This document shows, piece by piece, positions 29,781 through 38,991 of a DNA stretch of 41,607 nucleotides (position 1 is the stretch's first letter; each line of letters begins with the position of its first letter). A program made the position numbers and the translations under genes. The notes below the pieces were generated by a model. It saw only the letters and a list, made by a program, of their open reading frames with translations, ran no database searches and had not been told where the DNA came from. The DNA is from Lawsonibacter sp. (GTDB lineage Bacteria; Bacillota; Clostridia; Oscillospirales; Oscillospiraceae): positions 1 through 41,607 of the forward strand of contig JAAWNI010000002.1 in the NCBI GenBank assembly GCA_022798855.1, read 5' to 3'.

Positions 29781-32426
29781 ATGCACTTCAATGGACTATC
29801 TGACAAGCAGGTTGCCGAATCCAAGGAAAAATATGGCAGCAACCTGATTCCTGACTCTGAACCGACCACCTTTTGGGCCGAATTTAAAGAGACTTTTGGC
29901 GACCCCATGATCCGGATTTTGCTGGCCATTGCGGTCCTGATGATTGCCATGTGCGCCTTTGGCTACGCGGAGATCTATGAGCCGGTGGGCACCATCGTTG
30001 CCGTTTTGATTGTGGCCTTTGTGTCGGCCAAGACGGGCGTGGCCAGCGACACGAAATACCGGGAACTGAAAGACAGCACGAAAAAGGACCAGTGCAAGGT
30101 CTACCGAAACGGCGTGATCTCCGTGATTGACGTGGACGACGTGGTGGTGGGCGACAAGGTTCTGCTCCAGTCGGGCGACAAGATTCCGGCGGACGGCGTG
30201 CTGGTCCGGGGCGGGCTGAAAGTGGATAATTCCGCCCTGAACGGCGAAGCTGAGGAGTGCGCCAAGACCGCGGCGGAGGGGGAGTTCCGCCTGGCGGAGG
30301 AGATCACAGGCGACACCTTTGTGGACGCCCACTCCCTGTTCCGGGGGGCGGTGCTCTTCGACGGCGAGGGCGTGATGGACGTTCAGAAGGTGGGCCTGTC
30401 CACCATGATGGGGAAGATGGCCCAGGAGATGCAGGACGATGAGCCGGACTCCCCCTTGAAAGTCAAGCTGTCCAAGCTGGCCGACATGATTTCCCGGTTC
30501 GGGTATATCGGCGCCGTTGTGATCGCGGTGATGTATCTGGGCTATTTTGTCCTGTCCGCCGGCGGGTTCGGGCCCTACTTTGCCCAGGACGCGGCTGAAA
30601 TCATCAAGGACGTGGTGGAAGCGGTGTCCCTGGCCATTGTGATTATTGTCTGCGCGGTGCCCGAGGGCCTGCCCCTGATGATATCCCTGGTGCTGATGCA
30701 GAACACCAGCAAAATGCTGGACCACAACGTACTGGTGAGGAAGGCGGAGGGCATTGAGACGGCCGGCTCCCTAAACATCCTGTTCAGCGACAAGACGGGC
30801 ACCATCACAAAGGGCCACCTGGAGGTGGTGGAGTTCTTCACCGCCGACGGCATCTCCATCCCCCTTGCGGAGCTGGCCCAGCACGGCAAGATCAAGGGCC
30901 TGCTGGACCTGGCCATCGGAAAAAATACCCAGTCCATGTTTGACGCCGGGGGCCGGGTGATCGGCGGCAACGCCACGGACCAGGCCTTGGTGAAGTTCCT
31001 GGGGGCGGACGTGCTCAACCGGCTGGCGGAGACTTACACCGCCGCGCGGACCCAGAGCTTCAACTCCGCCAACAAGTTCAGCCAGGCCTACCTCCAGGAG
31101 CTGGGCAAGACCTTTTACAAGGGTGCGCCGGAGAAGTTTTTGGCCTCCTCCGGAAAGTACCTCAGCCTGAACGGAGACATCCACGTGGTGGACCCGGACC
31201 AGCTCAGCGCGAAGATCGACGAGCTGGCCGGCCGGTCCATGCGCGTGCTGGCCTTTGGCTACTCCGACCGGGAGATGACGGTGGACCAGATTAACTCCGA
31301 CACCACTTTGATCGGCTTCTTTGGGATTCGGGACGATGTCCGGCCGGAGGCCCGGGAGGCCATCGCCGCGGTGCAGGACGCGGGAATCCAGGTGGTGATG
31401 ATCACCGGGGACCGGCTGGAAACCGCGGTGGCCATCGCCAAGGACGCGGGCCTGCTGAAATCCCAGAACGACGTGGCGCTGACCTCCGGCCAGCTGGGCA
31501 AGCTGTCCGACGAGGAGGTCAAGGAGCTCATCCCCAGGATTCGGGTGATTGCCCGGGCCCTGCCCACCGACAAGTCCAGAATGGTCCGGCTCTGCCAGGA
31601 GATGAACCTGGTGGTGGGCATGACCGGCGACGGCGTCAACGACTCCCCCGCCTTGAAGCGGGCCGATGTGGGCTTTGCCATGGGCAGCGGCACGGAAGCG
31701 GCCAAGGAGGCCGGCAAGATTGTGGTCCTGGACGACAATTTCCGGTCCATTAAGGACGCCATCTGGTATGGCCGTACCATTTATCACAACATTTTGAAGT
31801 TCTGCAAGTTCCAGCTGGTAATCAATGTGGCCGCCGTTGTGGTCAGCGCCATCGCCCCCTTCTTCGGGGTGGAGGAGCCCTTGAAGGTGACCCATCTGCT
31901 GTTTGTCAACCTGGTAATGGACGGCCTGGGGGCCATCATGCTGGGCAACGAGCCGGCCCAGGAGCGCTATATGCAGGAAAAACCCCGCAGAAGGGACGAG
32001 AGCATTGTCAGCAAGGCTATGATGGTCCAGATTGTGGCCATGGGCATATGGCTGACCGTTTTGAGCTTTATCTTCCTGAAGCTCCCCCTTTTCGACCAGT
32101 TCTTCGACACGATGGAGCAGAAGCTCTCGGCCTACTTTGTGCTGTTTATCTGGGCCGCCCTGTTCAACGGCTTTAACGTCAGGGACGAGGGCTTTGATAT
32201 CTTCAAGGGCCTGAACGAGAACACAGGCTTTATGAAGGTGTTTATTGCCATCATCCTGGTGCAGGCGGTGATTGTGAACGCCGGGCTGATCCCCGTGGCC
32301 GCCTTCGGCTGGATTGGAAACATGTTCAGCTGCGTCCCATTCAGCGCCGTTGGCTGGTGCGTGGTGGCGGCGCTGGCCGTGACGATGATTCCAGTGGATA
32401 TGGTCCGGAAGATGATTTTTAAGTAA
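29781..32426 (+). CDS. P-type ATPase, P2 (PMCA-like) calcium-translocating
   Basis: CAVPEGLPLMISLVLM (M4), FSDKTGTITKG phosphorylation site, GMTGDGVNDSPALKRADVGFAMG, NLVMDG (M6). Confidence 0.92.
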   Translation: MHFNGLSDKQVAESKEKYGSNLIPDSEPTTFWAEFKETFGDPMIRILLAIAVLMIAMCAFGYAEIYEPVGTIVAVLIVAFVSAKTGVASDTKYRELKDSTKKDQCKVYRNGVISVIDVDDVVVGDKVLLQSGDKIPADGVLVRGGLKVDNSALNGEAEECAKTAAEGEFRLAEEITGDTFVDAHSLFRGAVLFDGEGVMDVQKVGLSTMMGKMAQEMQDDEPDSPLKVKLSKLADMISRFGYIGAVVIAVMYLGYFVLSAGGFGPYFAQDAAEIIKDVVEAVSLAIVIIVCAVPEGLPLMISLVLMQNTSKMLDHNVLVRKAEGIETAGSLNILFSDKTGTITKGHLEVVEFFTADGISIPLAELAQHGKIKGLLDLAIGKNTQSMFDAGGRVIGGNATDQALVKFLGADVLNRLAETYTAARTQSFNSANKFSQAYLQELGKTFYKGAPEKFLASSGKYLSLNGDIHVVDPDQLSAKIDELAGRSMRVLAFGYSDREMTVDQINSDTTLIGFFGIRDDVRPEAREAIAAVQDAGIQVVMITGDRLETAVAIAKDAGLLKSQNDVALTSGQLGKLSDEEVKELIPRIRVIARALPTDKSRMVRLCQEMNLVVGMTGDGVNDSPALKRADVGFAMGSGTEAAKEAGKIVVLDDNFRSIKDAIWYGRTIYHNILKFCKFQLVINVAAVVVSAIAPFFGVEEPLKVTHLLFVNLVMDGLGAIMLGNEPAQERYMQEKPRRRDESIVSKAMMVQIVAMGIWLTVLSFIFLKLPLFDQFFDTMEQKLSAYFVLFIWAALFNGFNVRDEGFDIFKGLNENTGFMKVFIAIILVQAVIVNAGLIPVAAFGWIGNMFSCVPFSAVGWCVVAALAVTMIPVDMVRKMIFK

Positions 32427-32440
32427 ATGTTCATTAGACA

Positions 32441-32473
32441 CAAGGGCTTCCCCGGTCTTGGGGAAGCCCCTTG
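32441..32473 (+). terminator. Hairpin between P-type ATPase and rhomboid gene
   Basis: caagggcttccccggtcttggggaagccccttg. Confidence 0.6.
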
Positions 32474-32504
32474 CCGGACACTTTAGATAGGCGGGTGGAG
32501 TGCC

Positions 32505-33074
32505 GTGAAAAAACTGCAATACAATTCGCCGGTGGTCCTCAGCTATTTTCTGATCTCCCTGCTGGCGCTGGGCTTGGGGTATCTGACGGACGGCTGGACA
32601 ACCTGGCACCTTTTTTCTGTCTACCGGTCGCCGCTGGCCGACCCTCTGACCTATGTCCGATTTTTCGGCCATGTCCTGGGCCACGCGGACCTGGATCATT
32701 TCCTGGGCAATATGCTGCTGATGCTGGTGGTGGGGCCGCCGCTGGAGGAGAAGTACGGCAGCTCCACGCTGCTGGCGGGCATCGCCCTGACGGCCCTGGT
32801 TTCCGGGCTGCTCCAATTCATATTCTTCCCCGGCGCGGCGCTGCTGGGGGCCAGCGGAATCGTGTTTATGCTCATTATGCTGTCCTCCCTGTCCGGCATG
32901 AAGAGCGGCGGGATTCCTCTGACCCTGTTGCTGGTGGCCCTGCTGTATCTGGGCCAGGAGGTCTATTCCATCCTCTTCGTGCGGGACAGCGTGGCCAACT
33001 TCATGCACATCGTGGGCGGCGCCTGCGGGACGCTTTTCGGCTTCGCCCTGGCGAAAAAGGGCCAAAAATTTTAG
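32505..33074 (+). CDS. Rhomboid-family intramembrane serine protease
   Basis: LGHADLDHFLGNMLLM, GASGIVFMLIM (catalytic Ser), NFMHIVGGACGTLFGF (catalytic His); multi-TM; GTG start. Confidence 0.85.
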   Translation: MKKLQYNSPVVLSYFLISLLALGLGYLTDGWTTWHLFSVYRSPLADPLTYVRFFGHVLGHADLDHFLGNMLLMLVVGPPLEEKYGSSTLLAGIALTALVSGLLQFIFFPGAALLGASGIVFMLIMLSSLSGMKSGGIPLTLLLVALLYLGQEVYSILFVRDSVANFMHIVGGACGTLFGFALAKKGQKF

Positions 33075-33114
33075 GGCTGTTTGACGGGCGTCAGTTGGCC
33101 CCACACAAAACGGA

Positions 33115-34260
33115 GTGATGCTTATGCCGGACTATTCCCAAAACGATCTCCTGCGGGTGGCCAAGCGGGTCCGCAACGCCAAAAGGAGCTACCTCCTGGT
33201 CAACCCGCTCCAGGGGAAGCACATCCCGGTGAGTCCGGCGAGGTCCCTGGAGATGATGAATACCCTGGGGGGCCGTCTGGCCGAAGCATATCCGGGGGCC
33301 CGCCTGGTCATCGGCTTTGCCGAGACGGCGACGGCCATCGGCGCGGCGGTGGCCAGCCGGTTCCCGGGGGAGTGCGTGTACCTGCACACCACCCGGGAGG
33401 AGCCCCCCCAGGTGGGGGAGTGGGTGCTGTTCTCTGAGGAGCACAGCCACGCTGTGGAGCAGAAGCTCTGCGGGGACAGCCTTGCCCGCTGGCTTGAGGA
33501 CACGGAGAGCGTCATCCTTGTGGACGACGAGATTTCCACCGGAAAGACCCTAATCAATATGGTCCGGCAGCTCCGGGAAAGATACCCCGCCCTCTGGAGC
33601 AAAAAGCTGGTGGCGGCCTCTCTGCTGAACCGGGTTTCGCCGGAGCACGAGGAGCGGCTGGCGGAAGCGGGTATCCGCTGCGAGTATCTGGTCAAGGTGG
33701 TGGATGATGGAGCCGATGAGGCCGCCGCCCTCCTCCAGGTGGAGGAAGCCGGCCCTGCGGAGGGGGCGGACAGGGCCTTTGGGCGGATGTCTCTGGACTG
33801 CGGCCCGTTCCCAGACCCCCGGGAGGGGGTACGGATCCAGGACTATCTGGCCTACTGCCAGGGGCTGGCCCGGGCCTTTTTGTCCCGCGCCGGACTTGCC
33901 GGCATGGAGCGGGTGGTGGTGCTGGGGACGGAGGAGTGCATGTACCCCGCCCTTGTCCTGGGCCGAATGCTGGAGGAGCGGGGCCTGTCCGTAAAGTGCC
34001 ACGCCACCACCAGAAGCCCCATCGGAATCTGCGGCCGGCCTGGCTACCCCATTACGTCCGGGAAGAAGCTCAGCAGCTTCTACGGGGGCCAGCGGGACAC
34101 CTACATTTATAATATCTCCCCCTGCGACGGGCTGATTGTGGTGTCGGACGCCCCCGTCTGCCAGACGAAGGCGCTGAACCAGCTGGCCGCCCTCTGGGAG
34201 GAGCGGGGCTGCAAGCGGATTTTTTTCATTCAGGGAGGAAGCGATGTTTGGTACTTATAG
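33115..34260 (+). CDS. Phosphoribosyltransferase with C-terminal TRSP domain (Ter biosynthetic module)
   Basis: PRPP-binding VILVDDEISTGKT; C-terminal CHATTRSPIGICG; operon context. Confidence 0.85.
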   Translation: MMLMPDYSQNDLLRVAKRVRNAKRSYLLVNPLQGKHIPVSPARSLEMMNTLGGRLAEAYPGARLVIGFAETATAIGAAVASRFPGECVYLHTTREEPPQVGEWVLFSEEHSHAVEQKLCGDSLARWLEDTESVILVDDEISTGKTLINMVRQLRERYPALWSKKLVAASLLNRVSPEHEERLAEAGIRCEYLVKVVDDGADEAAALLQVEEAGPAEGADRAFGRMSLDCGPFPDPREGVRIQDYLAYCQGLARAFLSRAGLAGMERVVVLGTEECMYPALVLGRMLEERGLSVKCHATTRSPIGICGRPGYPITSGKKLSSFYGGQRDTYIYNISPCDGLIVVSDAPVCQTKALNQLAALWEERGCKRIFFIQGGSDVWYL

Positions 34261-35296
34261 AGACGGCGACGTCAAAATACTGCTGAAAGACATCACCGGC
34301 ATGGTGGAGCCCCTGGGGACCCGGGAGCGGGAGGAGCGAATCCAGGGGGGCGTGCACTACTCGGAGATGCTGCCCATCGAATACGTGCCCTCGCCCGCCT
34401 ACTTGTCGGCCTACCGGGACGCCCTGGCCAGATACGCCGGCATGACGGCGGAAGCAGTGGCCGCTGTGGCCGAACAGATATGGCGGGACAAGGGGGAGAA
34501 CGCGGCGCTTGTCTCCCTGGCCCGGGCGGGCACCCCGATCGGCGTTTTGATCAAGCGGTATCTGGCCTTCCGGTACAACGCCGCGGTGGAGCACTACACC
34601 ATTTCCATCATCCGTGGGCGGGGCATTGACCATGTGGCGATGGAGTACATTTTGAAGCGGCACAGGCCGGAGCACATTCAGTTTGTGGACGGCTGGACCG
34701 GGAAGGGGGCCATTCAAAATGAGCTGAATCAGGCCATGAGGGAGTACCCGGGCGTGGAACCCGGCCTTGCGGTCCTGTCCGACCCGGGCCTGCTGGCCGG
34801 AAAGCGGGGGACCCACGACGACTTCCTCATCGCCAGCTCCTGCCTGAACGCCACGGTGTCCGGCCTGCTGAGCCGCACCTTTTACCGAAAGGACATCATC
34901 GGCCCCGGCGAGTTCCATGGGGCGGCCTTTTACAGGGAACTGATGGATGAGGATTTGACCTACTCCTTCATTGACGCTGTGGAGCGCCGCTTTCCGCCGG
35001 AGGGCGGCTGTCCGGAGGGGGCGCCCGACGCCTCCGCCAGCGCCGGGGAGGAGATTGACGGCATCTGCGCCCGCTTCGGGATTGGTGACCGGAATCTGGT
35101 GAAGCCTGGAATCGGAGAAGCCACCCGGGTGCTCCTGCGCCGGGTGCCCTGGAAGGTCCTGGTCCACAGCCTGAGCGACGAGGACCACCTGGGGCACCTC
35201 TATCAGCTGGCGGAGGAGAAGGGGGTCCCGCTGGAGGAGTACCCACTGGCGCGCTACCGGGCCTGCGGCCTAATCCGCGCCCTGGCGGATAATTGA
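34244..35296 (+). CDS. StiP-family PRTase-like protein (Ter biosynthetic module)
   Basis: IQGGVHYSEMLPIEYVPS, HIQFVDGWTGKGAIQNEL (PRPP-loop-like); overlaps upstream PRTase by 17 nt. Confidence 0.8.
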   Translation: MFGTYRDGDVKILLKDITGMVEPLGTREREERIQGGVHYSEMLPIEYVPSPAYLSAYRDALARYAGMTAEAVAAVAEQIWRDKGENAALVSLARAGTPIGVLIKRYLAFRYNAAVEHYTISIIRGRGIDHVAMEYILKRHRPEHIQFVDGWTGKGAIQNELNQAMREYPGVEPGLAVLSDPGLLAGKRGTHDDFLIASSCLNATVSGLLSRTFYRKDIIGPGEFHGAAFYRELMDEDLTYSFIDAVERRFPPEGGCPEGAPDASASAGEEIDGICARFGIGDRNLVKPGIGEATRVLLRRVPWKVLVHSLSDEDHLGHLYQLAEEKGVPLEEYPLARYRACGLIRALADN

Positions 35297-35297
35297 G

Positions 35298-36098
35298 ATG
35301 GGCGGGGTCTTATTTGCCAGCGACCTGGACAACACTCTGTTATTCTCCCACAGGCATAGGCAGGACACGGACCGGTGCGTGGAGTATCTGGAGGGGAAGG
35401 AGCAGGGGTTCTTCACCCGGCGGTCGCTGGAGCTGCTGCCCCTGGTGCGCCAGCGGGCGCTGTTTGTCCCGGTGACCACCCGGTCGGTAGCCCAGTACCG
35501 GCGCATCATGTGGCCGGAGTCCTGCGCCCCCCGGTACGCGGCGGCGGCCAATGGTGGAATCCTGCTGGTGGACGGGGAGGAGGATCAAGCGTGGTCCGCC
35601 CGGACCCGGGAGCTGGCCGCCCCCTGGCGGGAGGAGCTGCTGGAGCTGCTCGGCCGCCTGCCGGAAGCCCCTATGCTGAGGCGCTGCCGGATGGTGGATG
35701 GCCTGTACCTCTTCGCCGCCTGCGACGACGGGGAGAGCGCCCAGGCCGGCGGGCGCTTTTTCGCGGGCCGGACCACTCTGGACATCCAGGTGTCGGGGCG
35801 GAAGGCCTACTTTTTTCCGCCGCCGCTGAATAAGGGGATGGCTGTCGCCCGGCTGAAGGAGAGATTCCAGCCGGAGAAGACGGTCTGCGCCGGCGACAGC
35901 GTAATCGACGTGCCAATGCTCCGGGCCGGAGACGTGGCGCTCCTTCCCAGCGGGGAGCTGCTGGGGGAGGGGGGCGGACTGCGGGTCCACAGCGGAGGCG
36001 GGCGGTTCCCGGACTTCGTCCTGGAATCTGTGCTGAAAGAGATACCGCCGCCTTGGCCTTCGGGAGGGGCGGCGGCAAGTGATGAAGAGGTTTTCTAA
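35298..36098 (+). CDS. HAD-superfamily phosphatase
   Basis: FASDLDNTLLFS motif I; VCAGDSVIDVPML C-terminal motif. Confidence 0.88.
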   Translation: MGGVLFASDLDNTLLFSHRHRQDTDRCVEYLEGKEQGFFTRRSLELLPLVRQRALFVPVTTRSVAQYRRIMWPESCAPRYAAAANGGILLVDGEEDQAWSARTRELAAPWREELLELLGRLPEAPMLRRCRMVDGLYLFAACDDGESAQAGGRFFAGRTTLDIQVSGRKAYFFPPPLNKGMAVARLKERFQPEKTVCAGDSVIDVPMLRAGDVALLPSGELLGEGGGLRVHSGGGRFPDFVLESVLKEIPPPWPSGGAAASDEEVF

Positions 36099-36100
36099 CA

Positions 36101-37063
36101 ATGAGTCGAGAGATTACTGGTTATGACGTGGGCGCTCTGATGTACTGCCCCGCCAACGGCCACAAGGGCATTGTGGACGCGCTGCGGGAGGAGCGGTTTT
36201 CCCGCCCCTTTTCCCTGGCCTTCTGCCTGGAGGACACGGTGCGGGAGGACGCGGTGGAGTTGGCGGAGAGGGAGCTGTACCAGACCCTGGAGCGCATCAC
36301 AGCCGCCCGGAGGGAGGGATATTTTTACCTCCCCCTGATTTTTGTGCGGGTCCGCTCGCCCAGGCAGATGGAGGAGCTGGCACACCGGTTCCGCCCTTTC
36401 TCTGATATTCTGACGGGCTTTATCCTGCCCAAGTTTTTCATTGAGAACTGCGGCGCGTATATTGAGGTGATACAAGGGGCCGGGGCGGATTACTACTATA
36501 TGCCCATCTTTGAGTCCGCATCCATGATCGACCTCCGGCACCGGTACGACCGTCTGGCTGAGGTCAGGGACCGCATGGAAGCTGTGTCCGGCCGGATTTT
36601 GAACGTCCGGGTGGGGGGAAACGACTTTTCCCACGCCTTTGGCCTGCGGCGGCAGGTGGATCAGACAATCTATCAGCTCCGGCCCGTGGCCAGCCTGCTC
36701 ACCGACATCGTGACCACCTTTGCCAGCCGCTATGTGGTGGCCGGTCCGGTCTGGGAGTACTTTGCTGGAAGCGGCTGGGAGTCCGGCCTGCGGCGGGAGA
36801 TGGAGCTGGACCTGCTGTGCGGCTTTGTGGGTAAGACCGTCATCCACCCCAACCAGATTGCGGTGGTCAACGACTGCCTGAAGGTCTCCGCCGCGGACTA
36901 TCAGGACGCGTGCCATATTCTGAACTGGGAGCCGGACAGCTTCCAACTGGTGTCCTCCAGCGCGGAATCGACCCGGATGAACGAGTACAACACCCATTTC
37001 CGCTGGGCGGACCGGATCGTCCGTCTGGCGCAGGTGTATGGAGTCAAGGACAGCCCGGCCTGA
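36101..37063 (+). CDS. HpcH/HpaI aldolase / CitE-like C-C bond lyase (Ter biosynthetic module)
   Basis: LMYCPANGHKGIVDALREE, SLAFCLEDTVRED, VRVGGNDFSHAFGLRR, GKTVIHPNQIAVVN. Confidence 0.85.
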   Translation: MSREITGYDVGALMYCPANGHKGIVDALREERFSRPFSLAFCLEDTVREDAVELAERELYQTLERITAARREGYFYLPLIFVRVRSPRQMEELAHRFRPFSDILTGFILPKFFIENCGAYIEVIQGAGADYYYMPIFESASMIDLRHRYDRLAEVRDRMEAVSGRILNVRVGGNDFSHAFGLRRQVDQTIYQLRPVASLLTDIVTTFASRYVVAGPVWEYFAGSGWESGLRREMELDLLCGFVGKTVIHPNQIAVVNDCLKVSAADYQDACHILNWEPDSFQLVSSSAESTRMNEYNTHFRWADRIVRLAQVYGVKDSPA

Positions 37064-37134
37064 GGGACGGACGCAAGATTTATCCACAACCGCACAAATA
37101 CAGGTTCTCAATCATGGTAAAGGAGCGCGGTTTT

Positions 37135-38520
37135 ATGAACGGCCAGCACTTTCAAACAGCAGTCAGGCGGCCCACTGGCGACGCGCTGGAGGAGTTCATG
37201 CTGCTGAACGGAAGGTATTCCAATTTCACTAAGGAAACTTTCTTTATCCGGTACGTCAGCAAGGGGAGCTATGAGGAAAACGCGGCCCGGCTCCAGAGCT
37301 GGACGGAGGGGGGCGGAGCCCGGGAGCGGGGCTTTGTCTTCGAGAGGGCCATGGCCAGCCAGCCCCCCAGGGAAAAGGTGGAGCGCTATTTGGCGCTGTA
37401 CCACGGCGGAGCGGTGGAGTTTCCCTTCCGTTTTCAGAACATGATGTGGCAGAAGGCGCTGGAGCGGAGCTTCGCCCAGGTCCTGGAGCTGTTTAAACAG
37501 GCGCGGGGCCGCAGCGAGGACTCCATTGTGAGAAATTTTGCCGTCAAGCTCCTCTACTGGATGGATACATATTTTCCCAGGCTGTTTGTGGAGACGGCGA
37601 AAATGAACCGGTTCCCCAAGTTCGCCTGCGGCGGCGGCGTCAAGCTGGCGGAGTACCTGTTTTTGTACCTCCTTTGGCTTTTGGGGTGCGACGTGCTCTA
37701 CCTCAGCGCCGGGGAGGATGTTTCCGTCAGCAATCCGGAGCTGCTGGCCCTGTCCCTGCGGATTGAGGACGCCGCCCCGCCGCCCGTCTGCCGTCCGGCG
37801 AGCACGGAGCGTGAAAACGCCCCCAGCGGCAGGGTGGTGATTACCATGGACAGCGTCCGAAGGCCGGAGCGCCACAGGACGGCCCCGCCCCAGCCTGCGG
37901 CGGCTCCTACAGCGGCCCCTGTCCTCCGCCAGGGCGGAGGGGCCCGCCAGCCCCTGGAGTTTGAGGAGCTGGCGAAAATCGCCTCCTCGGTGGTGATGCT
38001 GCGGGTGTTTGACCAGAGGGACCAGTGCTTTAAAACCGGGTCCGGCGTCATCATCAGCGAGAAGGGGTATGTGCTCACCAACATGCACGTGGTCAACGGC
38101 GGGCGCTACTACGGAATCATGCTGGAGGAGGAGACAGACGTCTTTTACACCGACGAGTTGATCAAGTACCACCAGGATTACGACCTGGCGGTCCTCCGCA
38201 TGGAGAAGCGCAGGCGGCCGGTTCCCATCTCCAAGGGGGGGAAGGGGCTGGTCAGAGGGCAGAAGGTGGTGGCCATCGGCAGCCCGCTGGGCCTGTTCAA
38301 CTCTGTCTCGGACGGCATTATCTCGGGGTTCCGGGACATGGAAAAGGTGTCCATGATTCAGTTTACCGCTCCGGTGTCCCACGGCAGCAGCGGCGGCGCC
38401 CTTCTGGATATGTACGGGGAGCTGGTCGGCCTGATTACCGCGGGATTTGACGACGGGCAGAACTTGAATCTGGCGGTGGGCTGTCAGACCATCGCTCAAT
38501 TTGTACGAGGATTGATTTAA
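37135..38520 (+). CDS. Trypsin/HtrA-like serine protease with N-terminal YceG-like domain and Pro/Ala-rich linker
   Basis: Catalytic triad LTNMHVV (H318), YDLAVLRM (D350), GSSGGALL (S419); no signal peptide. ATG 37135 follows AAGGAG; the track ORF begins earlier. Confidence 0.9.
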   Translation: MNGQHFQTAVRRPTGDALEEFMLLNGRYSNFTKETFFIRYVSKGSYEENAARLQSWTEGGGARERGFVFERAMASQPPREKVERYLALYHGGAVEFPFRFQNMMWQKALERSFAQVLELFKQARGRSEDSIVRNFAVKLLYWMDTYFPRLFVETAKMNRFPKFACGGGVKLAEYLFLYLLWLLGCDVLYLSAGEDVSVSNPELLALSLRIEDAAPPPVCRPASTERENAPSGRVVITMDSVRRPERHRTAPPQPAAAPTAAPVLRQGGGARQPLEFEELAKIASSVVMLRVFDQRDQCFKTGSGVIISEKGYVLTNMHVVNGGRYYGIMLEEETDVFYTDELIKYHQDYDLAVLRMEKRRRPVPISKGGKGLVRGQKVVAIGSPLGLFNSVSDGIISGFRDMEKVSMIQFTAPVSHGSSGGALLDMYGELVGLITAGFDDGQNLNLAVGCQTIAQFVRGLI

Positions 38521-38524
38521 GCAA

Positions 38525-38553
38525 TAAGAGACTGGCGTACACCGCCAGTCTCT
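38525..38553. terminator. Bidirectional terminator after Ter-module protease
   Basis: aagagactggcg-tacac-cgccagtctctt. Confidence 0.8.
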
Positions 38554-38559
38554 TGTTCA

Positions 38560-38955
38560 TTATGTAAACCACGGGAGAAAATCCCATAAAACGGCGAAGA
38601 GGAGGGTGGGGAGCATGTTGGCCACCCGAATCTTCATATTCCAGATCAGGTTGACCCCGATGCAGAAAATCATGATCGAGCCGGTGAGGGAGAGGTTCGC
38701 CAGGGCCGGCTCGGTCAAAAAGGGTTCCACAAAGACGGCCAGCAGGGTGACCAGCCCCTGGAACACCCCCACAGGGATGGCGGAGAAGATGCAGCCCTTT
38801 CCCATGGAAGCGGTCATTACCAGGATGATGATAAGGTCCAGGACCGCCTTCGCCGCCAGGATGGAGTAATTTCCATAAATCCCGTCCTGGACGGCCCCCA
38901 CCACCGCCATTGCCCCGATGCACACCGTCAGGGAGGAGGTGGCGAAGGCATCCAC
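38560..38955 (-). pseudogene. 5'-truncated DUF554 family membrane protein remnant
   Basis: SSLTVCIGAMAVVGAVQDGIYGNYSILAAKAVLDLIIILVMTASMGKGCIFSAIPVGVFQGLVTLLA resembles the C-terminal part of DUF554; the expected N-terminal ~100 aa is replaced by the purD terminator. Confidence 0.6.
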
Positions 38956-38960
38956 AAATG

Positions 38961-38991
38961 AGAGCCTCCGGCGGAAAGCCGGAGGCTCTGA
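38961..38991 (-). terminator. purD terminator hairpin
   Basis: agagcctccggcggaaagccggaggctct. Confidence 0.7.

Noticed and set aside
37680-37704. Transmembrane helix in the protease N-terminus (LAEYLFLYLLWLLGCDVLYL)
   Set aside because: The same hydrophobic pattern occurs in each YceG-like repeat as a helix-strand of a soluble domain, so a membrane anchor is not supported.
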